DNA of 42,035 nucleotides from Stentor coeruleus (Eukaryota > Ciliophora > Heterotrichea > Heterotrichida > Stentoridae). Position numbers and translations under genes: made by a program. Location: assembly GCA_001970955.1 (NCBI GenBank), contig MPUH01000643.1:1-42035 (forward strand), given 5' to 3'. Position 1 is the first letter of the stretch; the number at the start of each line of letters is the position of its first letter. Shown one piece after another: positions 18,272 through 28,248 of this stretch. The notes under the pieces were generated by a model that saw only the letters and a list, made by a program, of their open reading frames with translations, was not told where the DNA came from and did not search any database.

Positions 18272-19999
18272 TCACTCTAGATACTTTATAACAGGTTCAA
18301 TATGCAGTAAAATTGTATTTCTAAAATATTCTTCCACCAAATTATATTCCGGATCAGTATGATCATAAGCTAAAAGCATATTTTTCAAGCTATTAATTTT
18401 CACTATAATCTCTTGAACTTTAATATCCATATTCTGTATTGAATTTAATGTTATTTCATCATATAAGCTATCGACTTTATGCGAATCTGCATTGATAATT
18501 AATTTGAAAGCTTTTTGTGATTGATCTAATTATCCCATACATTTTTTTTGCCCTATCTCTGCATCATTTTTTTGTATATCATCATCTTCTTCAATATACC
18601 CTTCACCAATTTTTGGAGGATTTTTCCTCAAAGATCTAAAACCTTTCTCAATAATGACAATAAACAGTTTATGAACAATACTAAATAGATATTACCATAT
18701 ATAAAACACAATAAAAGAATAATAATACAACTGGCCAATAAAAGCAGATTCTTGATACCCAGCAGAAGAAAAAGCATAAACTGAATCACCATTAAGTAAA
18801 GCATAATTAGCAATTAAACCCATTGGCGTATTAGGATAAATCCCAGTCTGCCAGAAAATACACATTGCCATAAAAGTATATCCCATAAAAGTTGGAACTA
18901 TTCCAATAATATAAAGGCCGATTGTTTCTGCACTTCTTTCAATAGCATTAACTACAGTATAAGCATGTGAAGTATGGTTTAAAAACTGGACTATACTAAC
19001 CCATGCGAAAAAGCACCCAAAGCCTACAAGTATTTCATGTACTTTTAATATCGCATCTTGGTCTATAACAAATAAAATCCCAGAAAGAATTTGACAAATA
19101 TTCCCTACTGTGACCATTATGATCCAAAAATTAAAAAAACGCAGCTTTTCAGTTATACGTAAAGACTCCCAGGCAGATCTTGTGTTCCCTGATACTCCTG
19201 TTAATTCAATCAGTAATTGAAGTCTTCGGTTAATGTATCGACCTGTAATGATAAGAGAACATATCGCTAGAATAGTCACGAAAAGGCTAATCCAAATATA
19301 GTTTTTTATAATATTTACTATATAGAAATTACTGTTTTTCTCTCCACAGGATGTACGTGTTGGTGCTAGTTCTGAGAAAATTGTCCCATGAGTTGAATAG
19401 TCATATTTTTGAATAATATTCCAACTATAGCAATTACTAGCAAGACCCATATAATTTGTAAGCTTGTGCATGAGTTTAAATCTTATTTCGAATTTTTTCA
19501 CTTGATCAAGATATTTTGAACATCATCTTCTGAAAAAAGGTCCTAAGTTGTTAACTATTATATCATATTCAATTTTATATCCATGATTAATAGCTTTTGA
19601 GTTATCATAATACTCAACCAAAAGCTTTGGGGATACTTTAGTCCCATCTGAATTATAATCATAATGATAGTTTTCTATAGTATGGCTGTTTATATCATAA
19701 TATTTTTCAATGTTTTCGAGTATGTAGCTTTGCAGATGTACACTACTAAATATATAAAATGAATTTGTTATAGAAGTATCACTTCCTTGTACATTCCTAT
19801 TAAGAAACAATTTATTCCACAATGTATATTGGCTATAAGAATATTCAGAACTTTGATTAACAATAAGTAAAGTTTGGCAAGTTGTAAATAAAACTAAAAG
19901 AATCTGGATAATTAACTTCCATGGAAATTTCCCATACACTTCATATTTTCTTAATGGGTTCATGAAAAGCAAGTCTTTGATTTTGGATATCTTGACCAT
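18272..19999 (-). CDS. Mucolipin (TRPML)-type cation channel with two 15-nt introns and an in-frame TGA
   Basis: The frame from the ATG at 19999 reaches a TGA at 18272-18274 once two 15-nt introns are removed (18681-18695 and 18526-18540), giving about 565 codons. It has the TRPML layout: a basic N-terminus ending in the first helix (WKLIIQILLVLFTTCQTLLI), a large luminal loop, four helices, and a pore loop LNGDSVYAF matching the family NGDD filter with Ser for the second Asp. The last helix becomes SFIVFYICIVHKLFIVIIEK after splicing. A C-terminal helical tail follows. Mucolipins are late-endosome/lysosome Ca2+ and Fe2+ channels gated by PI(3,5)P2. One problem remains: a TGA at 19520-19522 interrupts the luminal loop in the same frame, and no 15-16 nt GT-AG segment removes it. 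It may be a real nonsense codon, readthrough, or a sequence error. Confidence 0.85.
18526..18540 (-). other. 15-nt intron in the mucolipin gene
   Basis: On the minus strand it reads GTATGGGATAATTAG: GT start, TAG end, 15 nt, with an in-frame TAA inside. Removing it keeps the frame and joins QKK to YQSQKAFKLI, after which the frame stays open for 83 more codons. Confidence 0.8.
18681..18695 (-). other. 15-nt intron in the mucolipin gene
   Basis: On the minus strand it reads GTAATATCTATTTAG: GT start, TAG end, exactly 15 nt, with an in-frame TAA inside. Removing it keeps the frame and restores the last pore helix to the spacing of the TRPML family. Confidence 0.85.
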
Positions 20000-21602
20000 A
20001 TTTTATATTGAGATCTATTGATTTATCCTATCTAATATTGTATGTGAACGCTTGATATTTAAAAAAATACAGATTTTTATAGTCTTTTCATTTTTTATAT
20101 GCTTTAGATGAAAGCATTTGCATAAAGATTTACTAGCTTTAAATGAACACGGCTCTCAAATTTAGCTAAAAAAATTATATCCAATAACTACAAATAAATT
20201 ATCTAATCAATTTTTTAAACCCTTTTAAATTTATCCCTCCTGCTTTTAACCTTAACCATTGATGAATCTAATAGCAAATCAACCTAAAATCAAAGTATAT
20301 TTATCAAATTTTATTTTCACTCTTTAAATTAAATCTGTTATATGGAAGAAATTTAAAAATCCTTAGCCTATCATCAAAAGCTAATTTAATCCTATTTTCA
20401 AAGATTTTCTATAATAGCATAAGCGCTTTACGATATCTCACATTATTTCAATAAATTAAAATCTATTACCAAGTAGCAACTCAAACAAAATCTATTGATT
20501 TCCCTATATCTACAAACCAATTATCAAAAAATATATTGAAAAACACTGCTTTTCACAAAATATCCAAGCTTTTATATATTTGATTAAAATTAGTGATATT
20601 TTTATATCGAATCCTTGGAAATATTAGATATTATTCCAGGGGCTTACGAGGATTTTCTAAGATTTAATCATCTTCATCAGCATGATTCTAAATTTAACCT
20701 TCAACGAAATGCTAAAATTCATTCAAAAAAATTTAATATTTTATATAAAAGCTAATATCTTAAGGTAGTTATAATAAAATAATTTCTAAACTGGGGTAGA
20801 CAAAGAAGAATAACAAAAAAATCCTAAGAAATTAGATTGCATGCCATAACAATATACAGTGTAGTGAAAATAGATAAATCATACAATTAGTTATGCATAT
20901 TTTTGAATAGTAAAGCCAAAGAGGTAAAATTAATCACCTTTCATATGAAATGCATGTGAAATAATAAACTTAATCTCAATAGGCATGAAATAAAGAAAAT
21001 ATTGACAATATCAAGTTAGTGAGTATCCATTTTGCCTCAGGGAAGGAACATATACAGAAATTAAAACTTTTTTACTAATGTAAACAAGAAAAAGCATAAA
21101 CTCATAGGCCTCTATAAGACTATATTAGTCTAAAATAGCTTATCAACTTTTAGATGATTTTTCTAGAGATATATAGTTTTATAGAAATAATTTTCTATAA
21201 TTTATTTAAAAAATATTAGTAAGAGTATCTATAAATTCAAGTATCTGCTTTATTTTGTGTTTGAAGTCAAACTGATATGCTTGAGATAAGAAAATGGGTG
21301 AAGAGAAATGGGGAATAACTCTTTAAAATTGTATAATGGTTGAAAGTAAATACACAGGCAAGACTGAATTTTATAGGGATTTACAATATCTTAGATAAGA
21401 TTGAGCTAAATATTTTGGATTCTATGTAATTTTCAAGAAGTATTATTACTTGTGTAATAGTTTTATATCAAAAATATAGTGACGATGGGAGATTAATATT
21501 TTCACAAATAAATATTTTTTTTATGCGAATTATCTTAATAAACATTCAAATGTGTGTGAAAAACAATTTTTTATACGACTAATGAATTTCTGATATAAAA
21601 AA
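20000..21602. other. Long gene-free region
   Basis: At 1.6 kb this is among the longest gene-free stretches in the window. The left part (to about 20600) is C-over-G on the plus strand, the right part more even. I see no open frame of interest, tRNA, repeat array or transposon end. The plus-strand gene at 21603 has only AT-rich sequence immediately before it. Confidence 0.5.
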
Positions 21603-22838
21603 ATGAATTCTAAGTGTTGTTTGGATCCTTGCAAAGAGGAATCATTCATGATCATTCAATGCAAAGGAAATTCATATATTTTTTGTGATCACCACTTTAG
21701 TAATCATTTTAAAGAATGCTCATCAATACATAGCACCACTCCTATCTGGAAAGAACTTAAAAATGACGATCCTAACAAACTTACAGTTTTCATCAAAAGT
21801 GAATTGAAATTCATCGAAACTAAAAGGGATGAATTTATTTATGAATTCAGTGAAATTTTTGGAAAATTAAACCAAAACCTTACTGAAATTCTGACAATTA
21901 TAAATTACCAAGAAGCATTTTATGCTAATCTGCTTAAATGTATTAAAAAAAATAATAGAATACCAATTAGCCTTTGTGAAGGTTGTCCCGAAAATAAAAC
22001 TATTGAAGAATATCTAAAGAATTACTTGAATAAAGGCTTTAAAAGTCAATATGGTGAAATTCATTCTAAATATAAAAATCTTTTAAATGAACTTACAGAA
22101 AAACCTATATTAAAACCAGTATTGGATCATTATGAAAACCCTCCTATGCCTCTTTTTAAAATTTATGACCCTCCTTCATATGGGAAGCCTATAAATAATA
22201 GCAATGTAGTATATGATCCAGTAAATGTGATGCCACCGTATCAAGAATATGAACAATATCATGATGAATATGATGTGATTATTTTTAGCGACAATGAATC
22301 ATTGAAGAATTTTTTTCTAAAAATATGTAGAAAAGATCATGATTTGTCAAATAATTTTAGAATGGAGATTTACAACCTAACAGTATCCTTAGTTTCAGGA
22401 TTAAAAGCAAAGCTTATCATATATGATATTAATGGACAAGAAAATAATAAACATGCAAATTCAAATGTTTATAGCATTGCTAATGGAGTGATCTTTTTAT
22501 ACGATGTAGCTAAGGAAGATACTTTTTACTCAATTTCAGCAAAGTTGCCAGAGATCAAAAGTTTTTGTCAAAATGATTGTCGAAATAATTGTAAGTTTAT
22601 TTTGATAGGCATCAACTCAGAAAATTCTAGACAAAAAAAAATAGATAGTTTTATGGGAGAAAATTTAGCAAGAAACAATAATGTACTCTTTGCAGAAATA
22701 TTATATCAAGATATGAATAGTCGTTTAAAAGCATTTGAAATATTATCAATTGAGATTTATAAGAATAAACAACAACAAGCAATAGCGCCAAAAGCGCCTA
22801 TAAAGAAAAAGGTTATAATCAAAAGAATAGTGACATAA
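21603..22838 (+). CDS. B-box/coiled-coil protein with degenerate Rab-like domain (copy A)
   Basis: This 411-residue protein starts with a Cys/His zinc-finger-like region of B-box type at about residues 5-45 (CCLDPC, FCDHHFSNHFKEC, then HS). A helical region at about 55-190 follows, then a Pro/Tyr-rich linker at about 185-222. A Rab-like fold at about 223-390 ends the chain. The fold is recognisable from YDINGQEN (equivalent of WDTAGQE), GVIFLYDVAKEDTFYSI and GENLARNNNVLFAEI. The GTP site is lost: the P-loop region reads IIFSDNESLKNFF with no GxxxxGKS/T, and the NKxD position is GINSEN. I infer a pseudo-GTPase. The layout recalls TRIM23, which ends in an ARF domain, but there is no RING. The C-terminus is basic. 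The tandem paralogue is at 23321-24628. Confidence 0.75.
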   Translation: MNSKCCLDPCKEESFMIIQCKGNSYIFCDHHFSNHFKECSSIHSTTPIWKELKNDDPNKLTVFIKSELKFIETKRDEFIYEFSEIFGKLNQNLTEILTIINYQEAFYANLLKCIKKNNRIPISLCEGCPENKTIEEYLKNYLNKGFKSQYGEIHSKYKNLLNELTEKPILKPVLDHYENPPMPLFKIYDPPSYGKPINNSNVVYDPVNVMPPYQEYEQYHDEYDVIIFSDNESLKNFFLKICRKDHDLSNNFRMEIYNLTVSLVSGLKAKLIIYDINGQENNKHANSNVYSIANGVIFLYDVAKEDTFYSISAKLPEIKSFCQNDCRNNCKFILIGINSENSRQKKIDSFMGENLARNNNVLFAEILYQDMNSRLKAFEILSIEIYKNKQQQAIAPKAPIKKKVIIKRIVT

Positions 22839-23320
22839 ACTCCTAATAAATAGTTAAATCAGGATTTAAATATTATATATTTTCTTAAGCATAATCTAAA
22901 TACACATGTAATTTTTATATTGTCCAAGAACTAAGAGTAAATCATAATAATAAAAAAGCTCAGCATAATTTTTTTTCTATAATTCTAAGGAACTAGAAAT
23001 CAATTATTTTATATTTTGATAGATATTTATTGCATCAATCCCACTATTCTAAATATATTATATGCAACAGAAATGTAATATTTTACCCATAAATCACAAT
23101 TTTTCAAGTAATTATTATAAGAGGATTATCATAATATTGTCAATAAAATGATTATGTACACTTTATAAACTACTCTAAATATCAATTGTGCATGCAAGAA
23201 AAAAAACTAGATTTTATTGCCTAATATTTGAATAAAAGGTTTATTATATGGGATGCTTTAAATATATATATTTTAATAGTTACTAAGATAATTAATTTAT
23301 ATTTTCCTTATAATAATAAA
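22839..23320. other. Intergenic region
   Basis: AT-rich spacer between the two tandem B-box/Rab-like paralogues. A frame continues upstream of the 23321 start codon, but it has no ATG and is hydrophobic AT-rich sequence, so I exclude it. Nothing else is recognised. Confidence 0.5.
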
Positions 23321-24628
23321 ATGGAGACAAAGTGCGATGGAAATTCTTGTCAAGAAAAACCGTTTGATATTATGATTTGCGGGGATAAGTCATTTGCTTT
23401 TTGTGATTTACATAGATCAAAGCATCTCAAAAAATGCTCAGCAAGTCATAGCATAACTTCTCTTTACCAAAAATTATCAAAAGACAAAAGAAGCCAATTT
23501 ACAGATTTTTTAAAAGGTGAGCTGAAAGTTCTTACTAGTCAATCAGAAGCATTTATTAATCAATTTAGCAATATTTTGTTAAAACTAAACCGAATATCTT
23601 CTAATTTTTTGACTGCTATTAACTTGCAAAAAAAAAACTATACTAATTTGCTTAAATGTATTGAGAAAAATAAATCATTACCAATAAGTCTTATTGGAGG
23701 TGATGTGAAAAATAATCCTATTGAAATTTATAATCTAGAAGTGTTGTTAAAAAGTGATTTTATGAATCGATTTAAACAAGCAAATTCACTGTATCGAGAA
23801 TTTGTGTTTGAAATAGTAGATCATCCACTTTTTGATAATATTTTGCAATACTATGAAAAGACTTTAAAGCCTATCAAAGCTCATGACTCTTTAAAGGATT
23901 TTAATAAAAAGAATGATGAAATCCCTAAAATCGATGAAATCTCTAAAAACGATGAAATCTCTAAAATCGATGAAATCTCTAAAATCGATAAAATCACTAA
24001 AAACGATAAAACAAAATTAGCTTCAGTAAAAAGCATGCAAGAAATTATGAAATATGATGCCGTATTTAAAATAGTTCTTATTGGCGATACTGAATCACAA
24101 AAAATAAATTTATTAAATTTTCTCAAACAAAATTCTCAAGAGCCACAAACTATAGGAGCAGAATTTTCTGTAACGACGATATCCTTAGATTCTGGATTAA
24201 TTATAAAACTTTTATTATATGATACTCCAGGACATAATCGCTTAAAATCTATAGCTTTAAGTACGTGTACAAATGCAAAAGGAATAATATTGGTTTATAA
24301 TATTACTAATAAAGAAACTTTTAATTCAATACCAACTTGGCTGTCGAATGTTAAATCATTTTGTCTTAGTGATTGCAAATTTATTTTGATAGGAAGCGGC
24401 TTAGAAAAATGTTTGGGTTGTCCAGAAAAAAGAGAAGTTTCAACTATTGAAGGAGAAAATTTTGCAAAAAATAATAATATTCTTTTTACTGAGATATCAT
24501 GCGAAAATAATAAGAGCTGCTACGCTGTATTTAAAAAATTGTCAGAAGAGATTTCAAAAAATCCTGAAATAAGACAAAAAATACCAGAACCAAAATCAAA
24601 AAAGAATAAATGGTTTAAGATTTTTTAA
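23321..24628 (+). CDS. B-box/coiled-coil protein with degenerate Rab-like domain (copy B)
   Basis: The first ATG at 23321 (METKCDGNSC) gives 435 residues. The architecture matches copy A: a Cys/His B-box-like finger at about residues 5-45 (FCDLHRSKHLKKCSASH), a helical region at about 55-190, a short repeat at 198-230, and a Rab-like domain at about 245-415. This copy keeps more of the fold: FKIVLIGDTESQKINLL, YDTPGHNRLKSI (like WDTAGQERFRSI), GIILVYNITNKETFNSI and EGENFAKNNNILFTEIS. The P-loop lacks the second Gly and the Ser/Thr after Lys (GDTESQKI), and the NKxD motif is replaced by GSGLEK. GTP binding is therefore doubtful. The C-terminus is basic (SKKNKWFKIF) with no prenylation Cys. The pair arose by tandem duplication and has diverged strongly. 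Confidence 0.78.
   Translation: METKCDGNSCQEKPFDIMICGDKSFAFCDLHRSKHLKKCSASHSITSLYQKLSKDKRSQFTDFLKGELKVLTSQSEAFINQFSNILLKLNRISSNFLTAINLQKKNYTNLLKCIEKNKSLPISLIGGDVKNNPIEIYNLEVLLKSDFMNRFKQANSLYREFVFEIVDHPLFDNILQYYEKTLKPIKAHDSLKDFNKKNDEIPKIDEISKNDEISKIDEISKIDKITKNDKTKLASVKSMQEIMKYDAVFKIVLIGDTESQKINLLNFLKQNSQEPQTIGAEFSVTTISLDSGLIIKLLLYDTPGHNRLKSIALSTCTNAKGIILVYNITNKETFNSIPTWLSNVKSFCLSDCKFILIGSGLEKCLGCPEKREVSTIEGENFAKNNNILFTEISCENNKSCYAVFKKLSEEISKNPEIRQKIPEPKSKKNKWFKIF
23912..24010 (+). repeat. 18-nt tandem repeat inside B-box/Rab-like copy B
   Basis: About 5.5 copies of an 18-nt unit close to ATCGATGAAATCTCTAAA encode I/N-D-E/K-I-S/P/T-K hexapeptides. They form a charged linker between the helical region and the Rab-like domain. 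Copy A lacks it. Confidence 0.85.
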
Positions 24629-25352
24629 TCATAAATTATTTATTAATTTTGTGTATGATCAGATAAATTATAGTAGATTAAAGAGATTTTAACTAAAAAA
24701 ATGTGATAATATTATATTAAATAAACCTAACTAAATATTTTTTAACCCTTTCATAAATTTTCAATTGCATAGTCTATTAGGATTTTACAAAGAACTTTAT
24801 TTGACTTGTAAAAGTTTGTATGATAATTTAATAATAGTTCCATTATTTCATGATACCCTTTTAAGCTTACATATTGTAAAAGTTTTCATGATTCTGAGAA
24901 ATTTAAGATATAAAAAAATAATTTCGATTTTTTTTCCTAAAAGTAAAAGATGGAAATGAGATTTGTTTAGGTTTTATAAAATATATCAAAGTTAATGGGT
25001 TTAATAATTTATATTGTGGAAAAAATATTTGAGATTTTGATGAACTTTTTTATACAGCACTTTTGTGATTTATTCTATATACCCTATAAGAAATAATTTT
25101 TATATATTGATTTCAACTACACGAAGATAAATTCTCCAGCATCTCAACCTCACTCCCAAACTCCACAAAGCCTTATCATCCAACTTAATATTCTATATTT
25201 TCCATCATCTTGTATTTATCTGCAAATTTCATAAATACTCAAAAAAGCCTATTCTCTCATCTAATAATAATTTCTCCTACATCCTCCTTATCATCCTTAT
25301 CACAACAAAAATCTCCTAACCTAATTTTCCTCAATATGCCAAATCATAATAA
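24629..25352. other. Intergenic region with C-rich promoter-side segment
   Basis: The left part is AT-rich; a 64-codon frame at 24765 lacks an ATG and is rejected. From about 25110 to the RAD23 start the plus strand is C-rich and almost free of G: lines 25141-25200 and 25261-25320 hold 39 C and 1 G together. This repeats the pattern upstream of the TMEM43-like gene. Confidence 0.6.
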
Positions 25353-26432
25353 ATGTTAATCTACATCAAGAACTTGCGCGGTGACAAGACCGATTTACAA
25401 GTTGATGAGTCTGAAACCATCTTATCCATAAAAGAAAAACTTCAAGCTCTCCAAGGGCACTCAGTCGAGCTTCAAAAACTCATCCTCGCTGGGAAAATAC
25501 TTGAAGATTCTAAAACCTCTTCAGAGTCAGGAATAATCGAAGGTTCGACTTTAGTACTAATGGTTTCAAAAGCTAAACCTCAAGCTAAGCCAGTTTCATC
25601 AGTACCTTCAGTACCTCAAGTACCTCAATCAGTTCCATTTATAGTTCCACAAGTTCCTCAAGTTCCTCAAATTCCTCAAGTTCCTCTTATTTCACAATCT
25701 CCACCTATAGTATCATCACAACCACTTCCTCAAGCTAATCCTATTATCCCATCATCTCAAGTAAATCCTTCAGTTTCAATACCAGAAAGTGTTGAAGGGC
25801 CAAGTGCTTTACTTACTGGTGATACTTTAAACTCAACTATAAGTATGATTGTCGATATGGGCTTTGATAGAAAAGATGTAGAAGCGGCAATGAAAGCTGC
25901 ATATAACAATCCAGATAGAGCTATAGAATATCTCACAACTGGGATTCCTGAACAACATGCTCCAGCTTCAGCAAATCCTTCTGATAGTCAGTTTAGGCAA
26001 TTGATGCAAGACCCAAACATGATGCAGCTTTTACAAGTTGTCCAACAAAACCCCGCAGCTTTAGGCCCGATCCTTATGCAATTACAACAAAATAACCCAG
26101 AAGTGTATAATATGCTTATGAATAATAGAGAAGCTCTAATGCAGATGATGCAAAATCCACAACCAAGTCAGCAGATAAACCCAGAGCTTATTGGTAGACT
26201 ACCAAAACCACCTTCAGCAGGAAGTGCAGTGATAAGTTTAACACCTCAAGAACAAGAAGAGGTAAAAAGGCTTATGGAGCTTGGGTTTTCAAAGCATGAT
26301 GCTTTAGAAGCTTATTTAAGTTGCGATAAAAACGAAGAAATGGCCGGATCACTTCTTATAGAGAACTACCAGCCAGGAGGGGGGAATATGGATTTCGAAC
26401 AAAGTCCTGACCGTGAAGATGAAGGGCATTAG
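25353..26432 (+). CDS. RAD23: RAD23 ubiquitin-receptor and nucleotide-excision-repair protein
   Basis: All four RAD23 domains are present in order in 359 residues. A ubiquitin-like domain covers 1-73 (MLIYIKNLRGDKTDLQVDES). The first UBA is at about 160-200 (IVDMGFDRKDVEAAMKAAYN). The XPC-binding domain is at about 212-270 (FRQLMQDPNMMQLLQVVQQN). The second UBA is at about 296-340 (LMELGFSKHDALEAYLSCDK). A Pro/Val/Gln-rich linker with VPQVPQ repeats separates the first two domains. RAD23 binds XPC/Rad4 for damage recognition and carries ubiquitinated clients to the proteasome through its UBL. The length is close to the usual 350-410 residues. The start is fixed by the family N-terminus. The 5' flank is C-rich. 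The next gene starts 75 nt downstream on the same strand. Confidence 0.96.
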   Translation: MLIYIKNLRGDKTDLQVDESETILSIKEKLQALQGHSVELQKLILAGKILEDSKTSSESGIIEGSTLVLMVSKAKPQAKPVSSVPSVPQVPQSVPFIVPQVPQVPQIPQVPLISQSPPIVSSQPLPQANPIIPSSQVNPSVSIPESVEGPSALLTGDTLNSTISMIVDMGFDRKDVEAAMKAAYNNPDRAIEYLTTGIPEQHAPASANPSDSQFRQLMQDPNMMQLLQVVQQNPAALGPILMQLQQNNPEVYNMLMNNREALMQMMQNPQPSQQINPELIGRLPKPPSAGSAVISLTPQEQEEVKRLMELGFSKHDALEAYLSCDKNEEMAGSLLIENYQPGGGNMDFEQSPDREDEGH

Positions 26433-26507
26433 TTAGGTAAATTATCAGCTTCGCCTATGTGTTTTTAGCCAAACTCATTTTCAAGGCAAAAATTGAGAGT
26501 TTTTATA

Positions 26508-27251
26508 ATGGAATTATGGGAAGATATTAGCCGAAGCAAGTATTTTGCTTTGGATACTCAAACAGGTTGTGTTTCTGAATGTGATAAGTATGGGAAAACC
26601 CCAACTAGATTTACCCCATATAGCTCAGGATATAGGAAAAACTTAACTCTAAGGATTACAAGTCCTGAATACACTTATAGAATCCAACCTAAAAAATTCG
26701 ATGGATACTTTCAATGCCCAAGACCTGTAGCTGAAGTTAAACATAAAAGTCGTATTCATTTAAGTGATGATATTTCAACCTTACCCCGACCTGTAACATT
26801 TTTACAATTCTCAAGTATTTATGATCAAACTGTTCATGCCCCATTACATAAAAGTTCTTCAACACTTCCATCAGTTATATGTAATGAAAGGACTCTCACA
26901 TTAGAAAAATTAAAACAAAGTATGATTCCTAATATAAAAAATGAAGTCAAAACTCTGAGTGATTTTGAAGAGATACTGAAGAAAAAAAATAAAATGAACT
27001 TGAGTTTCAAAAAAAAAGATAAAAAACCAGAAAGAAGGAAACTTAAAGGGTTTTTTATGATGGATATACCATCGAGTGTGGATTTGCATAAGAAAGAAAA
27101 GGAGATTTTGATTAGCACAAATCCTGTTAGCTATACGAATAGGTTGAAATATGATGAGATGGATAGGATGTATTTTGAGAAAACAAGAAAACAGAAGTTG
27201 CTTAAGGAAAAACTTAGTGTTGCTAGGGATAATAAAAATTTGAATGCGTAG
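26508..27251 (+). CDS. Unrecognised 247-residue basic protein
   Basis: The first ATG of the open frame is at 26508 (MELWEDISRSKYFALDTQTG); the frame extends five codons upstream without an ATG. The N-terminal 110 residues are mixed beta/loop with many aromatic and Pro residues. The C-terminal 120 residues are very Lys-rich and helical (DFEEILKKKNKMNLSFKKKD). There is no membrane segment or catalytic motif. The final stretch (NRLKYDEMDRMYFEKTRKQK) is helical and charged. This shape is common among axonemal and cytoskeletal proteins of ciliates, but I cannot assign a family. It follows RAD23 by 75 nt on the same strand and ends in TAG. Confidence 0.7.
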   Translation: MELWEDISRSKYFALDTQTGCVSECDKYGKTPTRFTPYSSGYRKNLTLRITSPEYTYRIQPKKFDGYFQCPRPVAEVKHKSRIHLSDDISTLPRPVTFLQFSSIYDQTVHAPLHKSSSTLPSVICNERTLTLEKLKQSMIPNIKNEVKTLSDFEEILKKKNKMNLSFKKKDKKPERRKLKGFFMMDIPSSVDLHKKEKEILISTNPVSYTNRLKYDEMDRMYFEKTRKQKLLKEKLSVARDNKNLNA

Positions 27252-28248
27252 TTATTTTGTTTTATATGTGAATTTATTTGATAGTTTTTGGGGTTGATAG
27301 GAAATATTGAAGTAAGAAGAGGTGCTGAGAAAATATTTTTATTGTTGAAAATTATGTTTTTAATAGAAGGTTATATATTGTAATGATTAGAATATAGGGC
27401 TTTGATGCTTATATTAAAGTGGTGTTGATGAGGGGTGAGTTTATTGGGGCTTAGAGGTTTAAAATTAATGGGGATTTAATTTGCAGATTTTAAAAGTTGG
27501 ATGCTGAATATAGGTTTATTTTTGATTGGTAAGATCATAAGTATTCATTTCTTTTATTCAATGCTTACTGTAAATCCTAAAAATCATAAAAAACTATGCC
27601 TGCATTTGAACAAACTGCTATTACCATAAAAATGCATTTTTTCTTTAAATAAAGGGTCTTACAATATCTATTGAATATCTTTAGTTTTTTAGACAAAGTT
27701 TATTAAAGCTAGAAACATGATAATCTTAGGACAAAAATATTTTTATAAGAGTCAGAAATAATATATATTTTTAAATTATTTCAAAATTATGATAGCAAGT
27801 CTTTCACAAAATAGATTCTTTCCAAAAAACCAGTAAAAGTAATCAAAAGCAGCCAAAAATATAAAAAAAAACTTTTATACATACAAAATATTCATTAAAA
27901 CTCAAACCTCCCAAATTATTTATATTCGCAGTTAAATAAAATACTACTATATTGATAAATAAAAACTATTACTTCTTTGATAATTATAATATACAACATT
28001 AAGTTTTATATGAGTCTAAATATATCCATAAAATCTAAACAAACTGGATATCTAATTTCACACTAAACTATATAGAAATTTTATATCCTGGTTGATTTTA
28101 AACAACTTAATTTTACCATGATTAATTTAGATCAATATGGGATATATAATATTGGTCCCTAAATTTAATTTTGCAAGCATAAGTCAGATTATTATTTCTT
28201 TAAATCCCGACGTTGAGTAAAAAGTTAAAGTTTCATTCATTTTCGACT
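27252..28248. other. Gene-free region
   Basis: No gene is recognised in about 1 kb. The left part (27252-27540) is G-over-C on the plus strand, like other downstream flanks. The part from about 27780 leading to the channel gene is C-over-G, though less strongly than at RAD23. Confidence 0.5.

Noticed and set aside
23228..23320. Upstream extension of B-box/Rab-like copy B.
   Set aside because: It begins at TTG with no ATG before 23321. The added residues are hydrophobic AT-rich sequence, and copy A begins directly with its zinc-finger region.
24765..24959. 64-codon plus-strand frame.
   Set aside because: No ATG start (TTG), hydrophobic AT-type composition, no similarity recognised.
28213..28248. 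Upstream extension of the four-domain channel.
   Set aside because: It starts at TTG; the first ATG in frame is at 28249.
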